From Phytophthora colocasiae (lineage: Eukaryota; Oomycota; Peronosporomycetes; Peronosporales; Peronosporaceae), in contig JAGKQI010000060.1 of assembly GCA_018806915.1 (NCBI GenBank), positions 1 through 64,000 of the forward strand: a DNA stretch of 64,000 bases, in the 5' to 3' direction. The translations under genes were made by a program, and so were the position numbers. Of this stretch, positions 14,147 through 26,202 are shown in pieces; the first letter of the stretch is position 1; each line of letters begins with the position of its first letter. The notes beneath the pieces were generated by a model. The model worked only from the letters and a program-made list of their open reading frames with translations. It ran no database searches and was not told the origin of the DNA.

Positions 14147-15185
14147 TGTGGACAAATATCAAGACATTCACTTCGTGAAGGAAGCGGCTTTCGTTGGAAG
14201 AAGTTCAGGAAGCAGTGATGATTGACCTCCACTGGCGACAGCGGTGACGCGGACACCAAAAGATTAATCTGAAACGGCAGAAAGATCAGTGGAGACCTTA
14301 GCAGAAGTCAGTGAGAAGATCAGTGACTTTCAGAAGAAGATCGCAATGCCGGAGGGAATGACACAGCACCAGACCATGCAGCAAGGACACAATACAGTGG
14401 AGTGTCGAGAGAGGCGAGGAGGCGACATGAACACAAGGCAATGAACGGAGGAGAAGTGGCACCCAAGGAGTCGCCGAGGGGAGGATCCCCAATGACGGTG
14501 GCAGGCACTATACTTAGGGAGATAGGTGTAGAGAATAGCGGGGCTACGGTAGTTAGGAGAGCTCTGCTGCAGCGTGCGAGCTTCCGGCCACGTCAAAACT
14601 CTCAGTTACGATTTTGCGCGACCGTGCAGAGTTAAGTAACCAAAAGTGATTTACGCGTAGAAGTGCGGCGACTGGTCGAGCTTCACAGCCAAATCAGCAA
14701 AGTTTGAGGTGTTATCTGGGGGTGGCCTTGTTCTTGCGGTGTATGCCTGACCGGTGAGAGACCTCTAGGAGTAATACGCTCCAGGAGGCACGGAGTTCTA
14801 CAGAGAGTACGACAATGAGGATGCATGCCGTAGTGTGGCGGGGAACGCGTGCCTTGGCAACCGCGCAGTTGTGGTGCCATCGATAGCGTCTCGACCCCTA
14901 GAAGTGTTCACTTCAACTTCAATGTGGTGTTGCATTTCATCTATGCTTATAGGGCCACATGTTGTAGGCATGGCTGGGAGTTAGCACGAGGACAAGCTGC
15001 AGATCTACCCAAGATCTGTGGTTGCTGCCTCAAAACGTCCTCTCCCTAGCCGTCTCTACTGGACCAATGTCCGCCGGGGTCCCTCTCTTGGTGACTTGTG
15101 CTGACTCTGAGATTCCTGCGCAGTGACCACTGGCTCTCTCCTTCAAAGTTAGAATTTCACTGGCGTAAAAGGAAGTAAGCCGACA
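14147..15185 (+). repeat. 3' LTR of element 1
   Basis: It starts TGTGGACAAATATC and ends GCCGACA, directly followed by the GTAT target duplication. It is 1,039 bp against 993 bp for the 5' copy; the length difference comes from many scattered short indels. Confidence 0.9.
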
Positions 15186-15189
15186 GTAT

Positions 15190-17252
15190 CCATGGCGTGG
15201 TCAACAATAAAACGCCAGAAGTTCGTGGGGACGTGAATTGCTGCCGCCGATGCTGCACCTAGAAAGATTCAGGCCTCAAATTCCGCCTTCATGCATCCAC
15301 CAAATGCAACGTGGTAGTGGCGGATCAATCACGTCGGTACTCATATCGCATCCATATCGATTGAGTACACATGACCGCAATGAAGCGTTACCCAGTATTT
15401 TTCTTTACGACTAGAGCGAGGCCCTCGCTCGCCGGAGCCACAGATGTCCCCGCATCATTCTCCCTCACCGATGTCGACATGTGGTGGACAATGACCATAC
15501 AGATTCATGAGAGCGTGCAACACAAAGTAATGTTATGAGCCTCCGCTCGAGCTTCCGGAGATGCACTCCTCTTCGATAACCGTGAGTACAAATATATGGT
15601 ATGTTATTATCAGTAAATTATGAATGTGTAGCAAGCACATATATGATATGAAGCTTTTATAGCCCATGATTTAGCAAATGTTCGATGTCAGATGTGTGCT
15701 AACGTGGCACGCCACGATGAAGTGTGTATCGAAAGTTGCGTACATAATTGATTCATGCTACTTCGAAGGTTATACATGTTAATATCGACAAAGTGCCGAC
15801 TGCGCTAGTAATGCTAGTGCAACGCTCGTAGAGAATACATTTTTTCTTCATTTCGGAGAGAGCTCTAGAGAGGACTGGCACATGCAGATTCACTATGCTC
15901 ATAAAGTGAGGCAGGCGTACTATTACGAAGCAACCACGCAAGGTCGAACAGTTCGGGTGTTTATCCGTCATGCTTCACGTTGTTTGAGTCACCCTCGTTT
16001 GGCTCTACATCAAATCATGTACCTCCATTATTACGACCAATGCAACATGAGCGTAATGTCTTCAAAATTGATCTGATGAAGCGATGTTCTCAGTAACGTT
16101 TTATATCAGGGGTTTTAGCTGCACGATTCCACAGTAGTTAGAGCGATCATTGTTAAGAATGCCGTTGATAGTTTGTGGCATTGGTTGTTTGACATGGCGC
16201 AACTTCAGTCGTAAGAACCCCACGTCACAAAGTTTCTGCCACCGATATTATTGAAAACCCCTGGGTGCGGATTTTCAGCGGAGTGCAAAACGGATGCTCA
16301 GCGCAGTAGGGGAGCACTTGCTTGTGGAATTTGTGCTCAGAGGTCTTACGAATGGACGTATATAATATACACTACTGCGGTTATCGACTTCGCCAGGCAC
16401 GCCACTATGCCCTACTGAGTGTTTCTCGTTTCCTACAACTTCCGGTAAAACACCGCAACAATCGTGCTTTTAAGTAGACGTGTGTAGATATTTCAGTGAC
16501 TACGACGTCAATGTCAACGCTAAACATCACCGGTCAGCAGGAATGACTGCTCGAGGACACACCATTGCGCATGACCCAACACAAGCGCCTAAAGAAAGCG
16601 CATTCAGTGAAATATCTAGCCAATATTGAGCGCGTTCCACCGGGCTACTATACCAGACGTCACTGCGGGCAGCAGAGCTGCAGCCAAGACTGACGGTCTC
16701 TATGGCACTATCCTATCTCGGCAAAGAGCTCCTGAAGCAGGAGGCTCCAGCGAATGACGAGGCGAGAAGGCAATGAGCGAGTGCTAAGGATCAAGTCGCA
16801 AGCAGGAGTGACTAGCGGTGTGTAGCGCCGCAGATCTAGGTGAAACAGAAGTGCAGGGACATGCGGTTCGTAGTAGACACAACGAGCTCTAACATTAATC
16901 TCACTTCGCAATTTACTATAACCAAATGCAAGAGAAAGTTATTATATTGATGAGTTCTGTCTGACAACATGGTAGCTTACCGAAATGTACTGTTCGATAT
17001 TGTAGCTACGTAAAGCTATTTGTAAACCATTAGTTTGTACTTAATGAAGTACAAGCACAGAATTAGACTCACTCGCAAAACCGCCGTTTTAATAACTGTA
17101 CTCGCAAAGCATCCGATTTACGGCTCTTCTCCCTGAGCGTCCGTGTTGCACTCGTTGAAAATCTTTCCCAAAGCCCTATCACTGCAAGGCGGTTTGAAAA
17201 GTTGGCTATGAGTCAGATCAAGATTTCTCGAAAGAGAATCGGCTCAACATTT
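15190..17252. other. Spacer between two Gypsy elements, nothing recognised
   Basis: I find no gene, domain or repeat that I can support. Short open frames near 15750-16080 and 16490-16910 have no recognisable product. Confidence 0.5.
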
Positions 17253-17256
17253 AAAG

Positions 17257-18223
17257 TGTGGACAGGTAGTGCTCCACGCACCTGGAACACAAGCAATGTC
17301 AGAAGAATCCCGCGTCGCAGTGACAATTGATCTCACTGGTGACGACGAAGACAGTTGAAAGTGGACGACAAGTCAATCGGGATCAACGGAGTGCAGGACG
17401 GTGACGAGCAGGGCTACAGACACAAGACATTGGCGGAGACGTTGAAGTTGCAGGACGACGGCTACATGAGAAGATCGCTACAGGAGGGATGACACGGAGC
17501 AGTTACGATGGAGATAAGTATACGACCAAGGCGAACGACGCAGATAGAAGACAGTGAACGGCGGAGAAAGCTTGCAGAGCGTCGCCGAAGGAAGATCCTG
17601 ACGGTGGCGACCAGTATAGTTAGTTTAGGTGTAGTCTAGAAGAGGCAGCGGTAGTTAGGAGAGCTCTTTGGCGTGCGGACTGGCCGTCGAACCTCTCAGT
17701 TACGATTTCGCACGGTCGTGAGGAGTTAAGTACTTCAGACTTACGCGTGAGTACTGCGGCAACTGGCCGGCTTCACCCAACAGCATTTTGGGGGTTATCT
17801 AGGGAGTGGCCTTGTTCTGCGGTATACTGACCAGCAGGGACCTCTGGGGTAATACGTTCAGGAGGCACGAAGTTCTGAGGTACGAAGATGAGGATGCATG
17901 CGTAGTGTGGCGGGGATCGCGGCTAGCTACCGCGCAGTTGTGGTGCTTATTGATAGCGTCTCATTAAAGGGTGTCCACTTCAACTTCAATGTGGTGGTGC
18001 ATTCGTCTTGTATGATGTATGTTGTATTGGGATTAGCACGAGGACAAGCTACTAATCTACCCAAGGCTGTAGTTGCTATCAAAATCGTCTTCTCCCTAGC
18101 CGTCTCTACTGGACAATGTCCACCGGGGTCTCTCTGGTGACGTGCTGACTCTAGTTCCTGCTTGCGTGACCACTGGCTCCCTCAAGTTGGAATTTCAAAG
18201 CGTAAAAGGAAGTAAAGCCGACA
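17257..18223 (+). repeat. 5' LTR of element 2
   Basis: It is homologous end to end with 22190-23157. The following TGGTGGTCATTACAG is the candidate primer-binding site. Near its start is an open frame ending SRVAVTIDLTGDDEDS. Confidence 0.93.
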
Positions 18224-18530
18224 TGGTGGTCATTACAGTGGCTTTCTGGGCAAGTTTGCAATAAGGTGGACTTTGCGAGCCTAGTCACAGTGGGCAGGAC
18301 CATGGCAGGACACTCTGTACTGGGAGTGGTGCAATACTGGCACTAGGTGTACTGGCCTCATCCTGTAGGCGTACGGAAGTAAGGAAGCACAGACGTTAGG
18401 CAATACGGGCCTACTACAGACAAGGGCAAGAAGGCCATCTACAGAGATTCCGCACAGCATGACCACAGATACTGTTACTGAGGGGTTAGTAAGATACAGA
18501 TACTGAACATGAGACTGGGTTTGTATTACA

Positions 18531-18592
18531 GGAAGTTACGGACACGGATACGGAAGTCACGAACAAGGAAGTTACAGACACGGATACGGAAG
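18531..18592 (+). repeat. 36-bp direct repeat in the retrotransposon leader
   Basis: Two copies of a 26-base block (GGAAGTTACGGACACGGATA and onward at 18531; the same with one change at 18567) are spaced by 36 bp. Similar ACACGGATACGGA-type repeats occur at the same place in element 1 (about 5215-5365). They lie just before the gag ATG in both elements. Confidence 0.7.
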
Positions 18593-18636
18593 ACACAGAT
18601 AAAGGAAGGCACAGATACTGAAAGTTAAAGGAAAGT

Positions 18637-20335
18637 ATGGTTCGACGATCGGCTAGTGCTGCGAGAGATGAACGGGCTGAACGGCGAGCCTCGTTTCACG
18701 ACGCGGTAGCGGAAGCGGCACATGTAGCAGCGGACCAGGATTAGCCCAAGGAGGGGGAAAACAAGTTCCACAGGCGGTCCTGCACAGCATTAGTGGAAGT
18801 TCAATGCCGGAAACAGCAAACGTACGGGCAACGGCGGGTCATACTCCTCGAGTTGGCGGCGGAAACAGTGGCGTCGCTTCGATGGTCAACATACCGGGAT
18901 CGGGAGGAGGACAACAAGCACCAGTAGCACCAGTCGTACCGGCACCCGGGATAGCAGACAACCCTGGAGGCAATGGTAACGGCGGTGGTAACGACGACGG
19001 AGGGCAAGGTAACGACGGCGGAGACGACGGTGGACTGGGACAAGCAGCACCAGTGCCTATGGGAGACAGCGGAGCAGGGTGGGTGTTCCCGAAGCACTAG
19101 CAGCGGCGGTACCACCAGTGCCACCGACACCCCTGCACAAGCTCCTCCCACAGGTATTTGCAGTTCCACCAGCACCGACGTGGGTTTACCAGGCTCCACC
19201 AAGTCGAGAGAAGAAGTTGAGACTACCAAAGTTCAAGGGGACTAGGAGAACCGAAAGTCACTGTGAAAGCGTGGTTGAAAGCAGTTAAGAGTGAGCTTCG
19301 GTGTCAGACAGCGATCCTGAGAACAGACTGGCGGGAGCATGGAGGTCTTCATCGAGATGGTTGCAAGTCTTGAGGGTGAGGCGCTCATGTGGTACGACAC
19401 TGTGGAGGACGCGTTTAGCCGGCGAGAAGACCAGACATTCGGCAATCTAAGTAAGATGATGAGGACCGGTATATGGTCAAACGTTCGAACCCGGAAGTGG
19501 TTGCGAGGCTCCGTCAGCGACGACAGCAGCGAGGTGAATCCTTGGTCGAGTACGCACAGAAGCTTCGAGAAATCGCGTCAAGTAACCCCGTCGACGAAGA
19601 ATGGTTGGTGGATTCGTTCCTGTCTGGCATGGGCAACGCGTGGTGTACGGCAACCTTGGTACGTGGGCATCGCCCAGCGACGCTCAACAGAAGCAGTGAA
19701 CTCCGCCGTGGACCAGGTTGGCGAATACGGTGAAGGCTACGTGGTGGACTTGGCGACGGCCATACGCGCGCACGACGAGCGAGCAACGACGAGCAACGCT
19801 ACTCCAGCGATGTCGACTCCCGAATTACTCAGACCACAGCAGTTCTCAGGCGGTGGAAACTTGGGATCTGGTCGTGTCTGGCTACGATGATGTGGGTTTG
19901 GCAAGTGGCCCTCCTCCGAGGTACGACGTTGAAGGAAGGTTAGTGCTCCCAGCTGGAGGTGCTACACTTCAAGCAGGCAGTCAGTGGAACATAGTGATTC
20001 CTGCTGGATACCGGTTAGTACCAGAAGCGACAGCGACGACAGCAACGGTACAGCAGCTAACACGGCAGCGACGAAACAGACGTCGATTCGCCAACAGACT
20101 CCTCAGCACCAACGTTCAGATGGAAGAGAGCAGCCCGGTAGTAACTCAGAGCAGTGAGGGTGGAAACCAGGATGCGAACAGCAACTCGGGAAACGACGGG
20201 CCGATGGGGCCCCAGCCCAACATCACGCACGGCAAGAACGGGGAGCGAGAGGCACGGACGAACCAAGACGAGGTGGCTGGTATTAGAACAGAAGACAGAA
20301 GGCACTGTACAGCAGGATTCAATGGTGGCGTCTAG
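18637..20335 (+). pseudogene. gag of element 2 (frameshifted)
   Basis: The ATG at 18637 opens MVRRSASAARDERAERRAS. A glycine/proline-rich segment follows (18804-19200). The capsid-like domain is spread over several frames: LEGEALMWYDTVEDAF near 19368-19418, RQRRQQRGESLVEYAQKLRE near 19500-19575, and the LVRGHRPATLN block near 19655-19690. A hydrophilic tail ends at 20335. The zinc knuckle seen in element 1 was not found. The capsid blocks match retrotransposon Gag; the frame changes mean no full-length Gag is encoded as written. Confidence 0.75.
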
Positions 20336-20367
20336 AAACCGGCAGCCGGAGGCCGGGCCCCCGACGG

Positions 20368-22291
20368 TTGGACGGAAAAAGACGAAGACAGAGACGAAGG
20401 AATCGGCCGAAGACGCACACAAACAGAGAAGTGGTGTTTACGACCGAGACCGACAGTGAGAATGAAGGGGTTGACGGTACGGCATCAAACGATGTCGATA
20501 ACACAGTTACGGGTAAGAAGAATGGGAACCTGGAAGCTGACGGCACGGAAAGAGCGATCGACACAGTAGAGGATATCCCAGCGAAGAGCGGCGAACAGGA
20601 ACGACGTAAGCGACGACGCGTTCACTTCGAAGACGACAGAGGACTCAGGACTGGGGATGGCGAGGCGACGCCGCAAGTAGAGGTGTCACCAGCCTTGACT
20701 ACAGACTTGGAAGCTCCAGAGACGGCTGAAGAACTGTTGACAGCGACGACAAGTGAAACTGAGCCTATGGAGATTACAGCGGCAACAGACAGTGATCAGA
20801 CAGCGAGCTGTATCTACAGTACTGACGAAAGAGACTAAAGAGGTTGTCAGGGTTGAACGTACACGGATGTCGAAGGTGTCTTTCACTGGGGATGGCGCGC
20901 CAGCCACGCCCATGGAAGAACCGATCATCGAAGAGATGGAGATCACAGACAGCACTCGTGCATTGGTGTTCCAGTTGAAAGCTGGACAGCGACGACGAGA
21001 TATCGCCCATGCGGAAGTCGAACGGCGTTGGAGCGAGCACAGATACGGCAGCAAGAGAGGTCGGAGGACATAAAGCAGCAAAACCAGCAGAGATCTCGGG
21101 ATACAAGGCCGGCGACGACAGAAGTCGGGCAAGAAAACTGTGGTAAGACGGCTACTGGCACGAATGGAACGGCGGTTGATCGAATGAGCACTGGAGGAGT
21201 TACGCTTACTCGGTCAGGATGCGCAAATACAAGCTTCACGTTCGTGACGACGGTACCAGAAACGTGTACTGAAAGAGCAGGCAAGGAACGGCGGCAGCTT
21301 AGGCAGCGCGATGAACGGTCACAGCACCCTGAAAACACGTACTATGGTTACAGTGATCACAGACCCGGATGTTACTGCGAGGTCACGGGTTACCAGTGGC
21401 GACGTTGCTGGAACGACGGGGCCAAGAATAACTGAGGCACCGGCACCGACAAACTCAGCCACAGGACTAACAAGAACTCAGACGGTGGAGCTACGGACAC
21501 TAGCCGAGAAGCGTTGACCCGGAAGTTACCTGAAACGTACGAGACAGTTGGCACAGCACGGACACCAGACGTACAGGTGCGACGGAAACGTACTGCGGAA
21601 CAAAGGTGAAGTGAGTTGCCAAGAACGGACGAAGCTGGACGATCAGAAACGAAACGGCGAGAAGCAACAGAGGCACGGGAAGCGCGAGCAGCGCGACGGA
21701 GTACTTTACGTGACCAGCAGACGACGTCAACAGCCAAAACGGTGGATACAACTACAGATCGCGGGGTTCCAAGCGTTACGACGACCAAGAAAACAGCACA
21801 GGACGTTGGCAGCAGCACCGGAACAACAACAAGCGATCCAAACGGAACACGTGAAGGAAACGCCAAAGATCAGACTACTGGAAACGGTGGACTTGGAAAC
21901 TACGGACTCCGACGCAGAGACGGCACGGCACAAGCTTTACGAGGGCGAGGACAGTCACGGTGGCCAACATCAGTCAAGGTCATCATGTCAGAAGCCACAG
22001 GAGGCAGTGTTCGTGAACAAGGACAACGGAAAGTTCGAAACAAGGCAGGGCGATATGAAACACAGCACAGGGTGCTGTATCGAGACCGGCCAGGAGGACC
22101 AGTGGTGGCAGCATGGCTTACGGCACAACAGTTTGAGCAATTACTCGACGAAGGAAAGGTCGAGGACGACCTTCTGGCGGGGGATGGCGTGTGGACAGGT
22201 AGTGCTCCACGCACCTGGAACACAAGCAATGTCAGAAGAATCCCGCGTCGCGGTGACAATTGATCTCACTGGTGACGACGAAGACAGTTGA
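20368..22291 (+). pseudogene. Charged C-terminal region of element 2
   Basis: Several overlapping plus frames encode acidic and Arg/Lys-rich low-complexity protein. KRRRVHFEDD near 20610-20640 matches KRRRVHFEI in element 1 (about 7905-7930), so it is the same post-gag region. The last frame (from about 21616) carries GQRKVRN, GPVVAAW and AQQFEQLLDEGKVED and crosses into the 3' LTR. A +1 shift there leads to MSEESRVAVTIDLTGDDEDS and a stop at 22291. No enzyme motif is present. The tail resembles a SUMO-interacting motif followed by acidic residues. Confidence 0.55.
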
Positions 22292-23157
22292 AAGTGGACG
22301 ACAAGTCAATCGGGATCAACGGAGTGCAGGACGGTGACGAGCAGGGCTACAGACACAAGACATTGGCGGAGACGTTGAAGTTGCAGGACGACGGCTACAT
22401 GAGAAGATCGCTACAGGAGAGGATGACACGGAGCAGTTACGATGGAGATAAGTATACGACCAAGGCGAACGACGCAGATAGAAGACAGTGAACGGCGGAG
22501 AAAGCTTGCAGAGCGTCGCCGAAGGAAGATCCTGACGGTGGCGACCAGTATAGTTAGTTTAGGTGTAGTCTAGAAGGGCGGCGGTAGTTAGGAGAGCTCT
22601 TTGGCGTGCGGACTGGCCGTCGAACCTCTCAGTTACGATTTCGCACGGTCGTGAGAGTTAAGTAACTAAGACTTACGCGTGGAGTACTGCGGCAACTGGC
22701 CGGCTTCACCCAACAGCATTTTGGGGTTATCTAGAGGAGTGGCCTTGTTCTGCGGTATACTGACCGGCAGGGACCTCTGGGGTAATACGTTCAGGAGGCA
22801 CGAAGTTCTGAGGTACGAAGATGAGGATGCATGCGTAGTGTGGCGGGGATCGCGGCTAGCTACCGCGCAGTTGTGGTGCTTATTGATAGCGTCTCGACTA
22901 AAGGGTGTCCACTTCAACTTCAATGTGGTGGTGCATTCGTCTTGTATGATGTATATTGTATTGGGATTAGCACGAGGACAAGCTACTAGTCTACCCAAGG
23001 CTGTAGTTGCTATCAAACGTCTTCTCCCTAGCCGTCTCTACTGGACAATGTCCACCGGGGTCTCTCTGGTGACGTGCTGACTCTAGTTCCTGCTTGCGTG
23101 ACCACTGGCTCCCTCCAAGTTGGAATTTCAAAGCGTAAAAAGGAAGTAAAGCCGACA
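22190..23157 (+). repeat. 3' LTR of element 2
   Basis: It starts TGTGGACAGG and ends GCCGACA, followed by the AAAG target duplication. The preceding GGCGGGGGATGG is purine-rich and sits where the polypurine tract should be. Confidence 0.93.
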
Positions 23158-23161
23158 AAAG

Positions 23162-23824
23162 CCTTGAAATACGGAGCTCCTTTTAAAACGTCTTCAAAAT
23201 TTGAAGCCTAGACATCATCCTGCCTGATATTATGTAGAGCCACTACTTATTGCACAAACGCTTCCGCAAAAGAACACCGCAATAGTGGTCACTTTGGGGA
23301 TCTACATGTCGGCTAATATCTTAGGCGCTTTTCCATTGACTTCTCGCCTTGACTGGTATTCCGCTTGACTCATGCTGCTCTCCATACTGGGGAAACAGAA
23401 CTGTTGGGATTGCAAGGGTCTGCTATTGCCTGCTTCGTTCTGTTCGTCCGGATGGCAACGCGACGAAACTGAAAGTGCAGGGCACTCACGTACTGCGTTC
23501 AGGGAGAGATTGGTGACGACCTACAGTGAGTCAAGGCGGACTCGTCTTCATACTACCCACTTGCCTTCCCATGCGGCAGCTGGTCGCTATGGGGAAAGCT
23601 CCAAGTCTCTAGTCTTTGCCATCATCAAACACACCGCGTTTCGTTCCAGTTTCGAAGCCCGGTAAGGCAGCCAGGCAGGCCTCAACCCGTGACATGGTTT
23701 TTGCGGCATTTTCGGACGGGCCAGCCCTCGCTCACTCGCCAACTCGCTCGCTAGCCGAAACAACAGACGTTGGGCTTCATTGTCGAGCCCAACACGCACA
23801 AGTGCCACGATTCCGACAGACAGC
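23162..23824. other. 5' flank of a START-FYVE gene, no other gene seen
   Basis: This is unique sequence between the Gypsy target duplication and the next ATG. An open frame at 23372-23665 has no recognisable product. Confidence 0.5.
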
Positions 23825-25057
23825 ATGTCTCCAGCAAAGAACGGCATCGTTATGCCGACTTTGGAACTCGAACGTCATGATGAAAACATGATGCAGGAGC
23901 TGGCAGCCACTTTACTGCAGCAGAATCTGGACCAGTATAGCAATCTGGCTGTCACCAAGGATGGCCACCCGGACTCCCGGTCTTGGGCCTCCATCCAGAA
24001 GCGTGAGGGCGTTAAAGTCTATAAGGAAAGCACGCGTCAACAGCAACAACAGCTGAAAGCACAAGCCGCTACTGGAAATGGAGCGGTCAAGACAGCCAAG
24101 ATCCCGCCATCTCTGCTTCTAATGGGAACTGTGAAAGGCAACTTGGATGATGTACTGTACGCGTCAGCCGCATCCACGACGGAAGCTATGCTAACCAAGT
24201 CCAAGTTTATCGACGACGGTGCAGTCGACTGTAAGGTGCTCGCTCGTATTATGGAACCTACGATGGCGGATCCTATGCATTTCCTCAACGTAACGTGGAG
24301 ATACTACACCCTCGCTGAACCTCGGGACTTCGTGAGTTTAGATGTCACTGGATGGGCTCATACTGCTCGAGGGGAACAGGTCGCTTACCACCTTATCCAC
24401 TCCGTTGGCTTTGATGCGCTCCCGAATTTCGAGCACAAAGGCGTCGCTCGAGCCAATATGTCAGTGTGTTGGATCTTCCGTCAACGAACAGCAACGCTGG
24501 TCGAGTGCTATGCTCGTGGGTATTATGAGTTCGATACGACCAACGCTATGCTCAACTCCATTTCTCTTCACACGATCGCATCTCAATGGGCTTCGTGTGT
24601 CAAGCTCGTATCGTACGCTCAGAGTATGAAGCTGGCCCGATTGTTGAACTGTGGCAAAGGTGTGGTGAGTTCCGACGGCAGTGAGAGCGACGGCAGCTTT
24701 GACCCGACACGGTCACAAACAATGTCCAGTTCGACGTCGAGTTCGGGTAACTCCGTCGTGCTATTACCTGTACCTCCAGAGCCGGCAAGGGTACCGGCTT
24801 CTCGATGTAAATTGTGCTGCAAAGGCTTCCGGTTCCTCGGAGCTACGCGACGTGTTTGTCAGGCCTGTGACGAAGATATTTGCTCCCGTTGCAGTGTGAA
24901 GGAAACACTGTGTCTCTTTTCGCGGACTAAGCAATGTGTTCGAGAACGCAAGAGAATTTTCTGCAAGCAGTGCGTAGCCGATGCCATGCGTAGTGAAGCT
25001 GGTGCTGTAGCACGAGACGACTTCGTCGCGGCGAATCAAGCTCAACATAGCTGGTAA
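23825..25057 (+). CDS. START-like and FYVE-like zinc-finger protein
   Basis: The product is 410 aa and intronless. The ATG at 23825 is the first in-frame ATG; the frame is open further upstream only from a TTG. Residues from about 15 to 265 form a START-like lipid-binding fold, judged by family blocks: VTKDGHPDSRSWASIQKREG, SLLLMGTVKGNLDDVLY, a GWAHTARGE strand, a VAYHLIHSVGF helix entry and VECYARGYYEF. A serine-rich linker follows. The C-terminal module (about 328-383) has the eight-cysteine cross-brace CKLC, CQAC, CSRC, FCKQC, as in FYVE fingers, but RRVCQAC stands where classical FYVE has its R+HHC+ motif. PI3P binding is therefore uncertain. It likely acts at membranes; the ligand and role are unknown. 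The next gene, on the same strand, is a paralogue. Confidence 0.85.
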   Translation: MSPAKNGIVMPTLELERHDENMMQELAATLLQQNLDQYSNLAVTKDGHPDSRSWASIQKREGVKVYKESTRQQQQQLKAQAATGNGAVKTAKIPPSLLLMGTVKGNLDDVLYASAASTTEAMLTKSKFIDDGAVDCKVLARIMEPTMADPMHFLNVTWRYYTLAEPRDFVSLDVTGWAHTARGEQVAYHLIHSVGFDALPNFEHKGVARANMSVCWIFRQRTATLVECYARGYYEFDTTNAMLNSISLHTIASQWASCVKLVSYAQSMKLARLLNCGKGVVSSDGSESDGSFDPTRSQTMSSSTSSSGNSVVLLPVPPEPARVPASRCKLCCKGFRFLGATRRVCQACDEDICSRCSVKETLCLFSRTKQCVRERKRIFCKQCVADAMRSEAGAVARDDFVAANQAQHSW

Positions 25058-26202
25058 ACCTTCTTGTTGTCAAAATCAATTCTTTATGATCAAAAATACA
25101 TTATGAGAATTGTCATAAGGAAGCAGCACTAGAATATTAGATAAAATGTTGATAACAGTGCACGCACGATGAATGAAGTTTGTTCCAACCAAAGCCTCAC
25201 TCATCGGATGCATGTTCAAGCGCTACAGTAGTTCAACATTGACGAAACGCTAGCAGAATTCGCTGAGCATGGTCAGTGTTTAACCTACATACTGTATATA
25301 CCTTAGGCACGATCCACATAGCACTACGTTCCTCGATAATGGAAAAATGAAGACAGTCAAAACGCACGACTTCGCTGCCTGTCGATCCCTTGTCATGGAG
25401 TACGTCCATATTACTAAACGCAGCGCTGACAAGATGGTTCACTGGGGCCAGTAGTGGCCACCACCTGGTTCGGCATCACCAAAGTAAGCTCAAGAAAGGC
25501 ACAGAGACTCACCGAGCTGGTGGCCAAGCTACATACGCGGCTGGTGCTAAAGAACACTCACAGTTCATGAGCTGCAAGTCTGCTTCAGTGGCAAAATGTA
25601 AGTGCAGCAGGAACACAATGGGAAGAGTTTGGGCTTTCGCGGGGATTTTCAGGTGCGCACCTTCCGACTCGAATCGATAGTCAGAAAACAGGGAGACGAA
25701 GGATACTTGCTGTCACCTGAGAGTCTTTGAATCAAGCAGTCCAGCATTGCAGTATCATAGTGAGGCGTGAAGCACGTCGTCGGCTGCGCCTAGCCATTTG
25801 TGGTCGGAACTCCATCACGTGGCAAGCGCGAATAAGACCTACCGAAGGAGACCTCTACTGTGGGGAGTGCATGCAAAAAGATCCGAGTGAGTCGCGCCGC
25901 TGCACTCAGACGAGTCTCCACTTGCGTCTTCGACGTGCTTCTGCCTTATCGGTAGACATTCGCTGAATTGCCGCCGTTTGCAAGCAAGAAAGCTTCCTCG
26001 TTACCTTTTGGGTAAAAAGACTCGAGCTGGTAGCCGGTGAGAGGTGAGTCTTTTGTCTGATCTCTGTCAAGGTCTTCAGCCAGTCGATAACTTAACTCGG
26101 GTTATTCAGCAGGGCGATTCAAGACCTGACACCCAGGCTAGACTAAGACTATTTGCACGTTCAAATCGAGTAACCATTCCAGAGTCATCCCCTCCCTCCA
26201 CC
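25058..26202. other. Intergenic region between two START-FYVE paralogues
   Basis: No supported gene. Short frames near 25390-25680 and 25727-25966 have no recognisable domain. The stretch before 26203 is open in frame with the next gene but contains no ATG of its own in that frame. Confidence 0.5.

Larger units (their letters stand above)
4011..15185 (+). mobile_element. Gypsy-type LTR retrotransposon, old and decayed (element 1)
   Basis: Two long terminal repeats, both beginning TGTGGACA and ending in a GCCGA-type motif followed by CA, bound an 11,175-bp element. The 4-bp target duplication GTAT lies at 4007-4010 and 15186-15189. Inside, in order on the plus strand, are gag with a zinc knuckle, a protease-to-reverse-transcriptase linker, reverse transcriptase, RNase H, integrase and a charged C-terminal tail. 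This is the Ty3/Gypsy order. Every module is broken by frameshifts and stops, and the two LTRs differ by many small indels, so the insertion is old or poorly sequenced. It belongs to the same family as the element at 17257-23157 and could have been its source of enzymes. Confidence 0.93.
17257..23157 (+). mobile_element. Non-autonomous Gypsy-family LTR retrotransposon (element 2)
   Basis: Two nearly identical LTRs (967 and 968 bp) start TGTGGACAGG and end GCCGACA. The 4-bp target duplication AAAG lies at 17253-17256 and 23158-23161. The 3,966-bp interior holds gag and a charged C-terminal region but no reverse transcriptase, RNase H or integrase motifs. Compared with element 1 (interior 9,143 bp) it lacks about 5.2 kb covering the pol core, while both gag and the polyprotein tail are retained. 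It would therefore depend on enzymes supplied in trans. The close LTR match indicates a recent insertion. Confidence 0.93.

Noticed and set aside
16490..16760. Possible exon in the spacer between Gypsy elements
   Set aside because: Short frame with stops, no splice sites or recognisable product.
23780..23824. Upstream extensions of the START-FYVE and SHMT frames from TTG or GTG (also 26044, 51309, 29162)
   Set aside because: Nuclear eukaryotic genes start at ATG; the next in-frame ATG coincides with the start of family similarity or, for SHMT, lies one codon further in.
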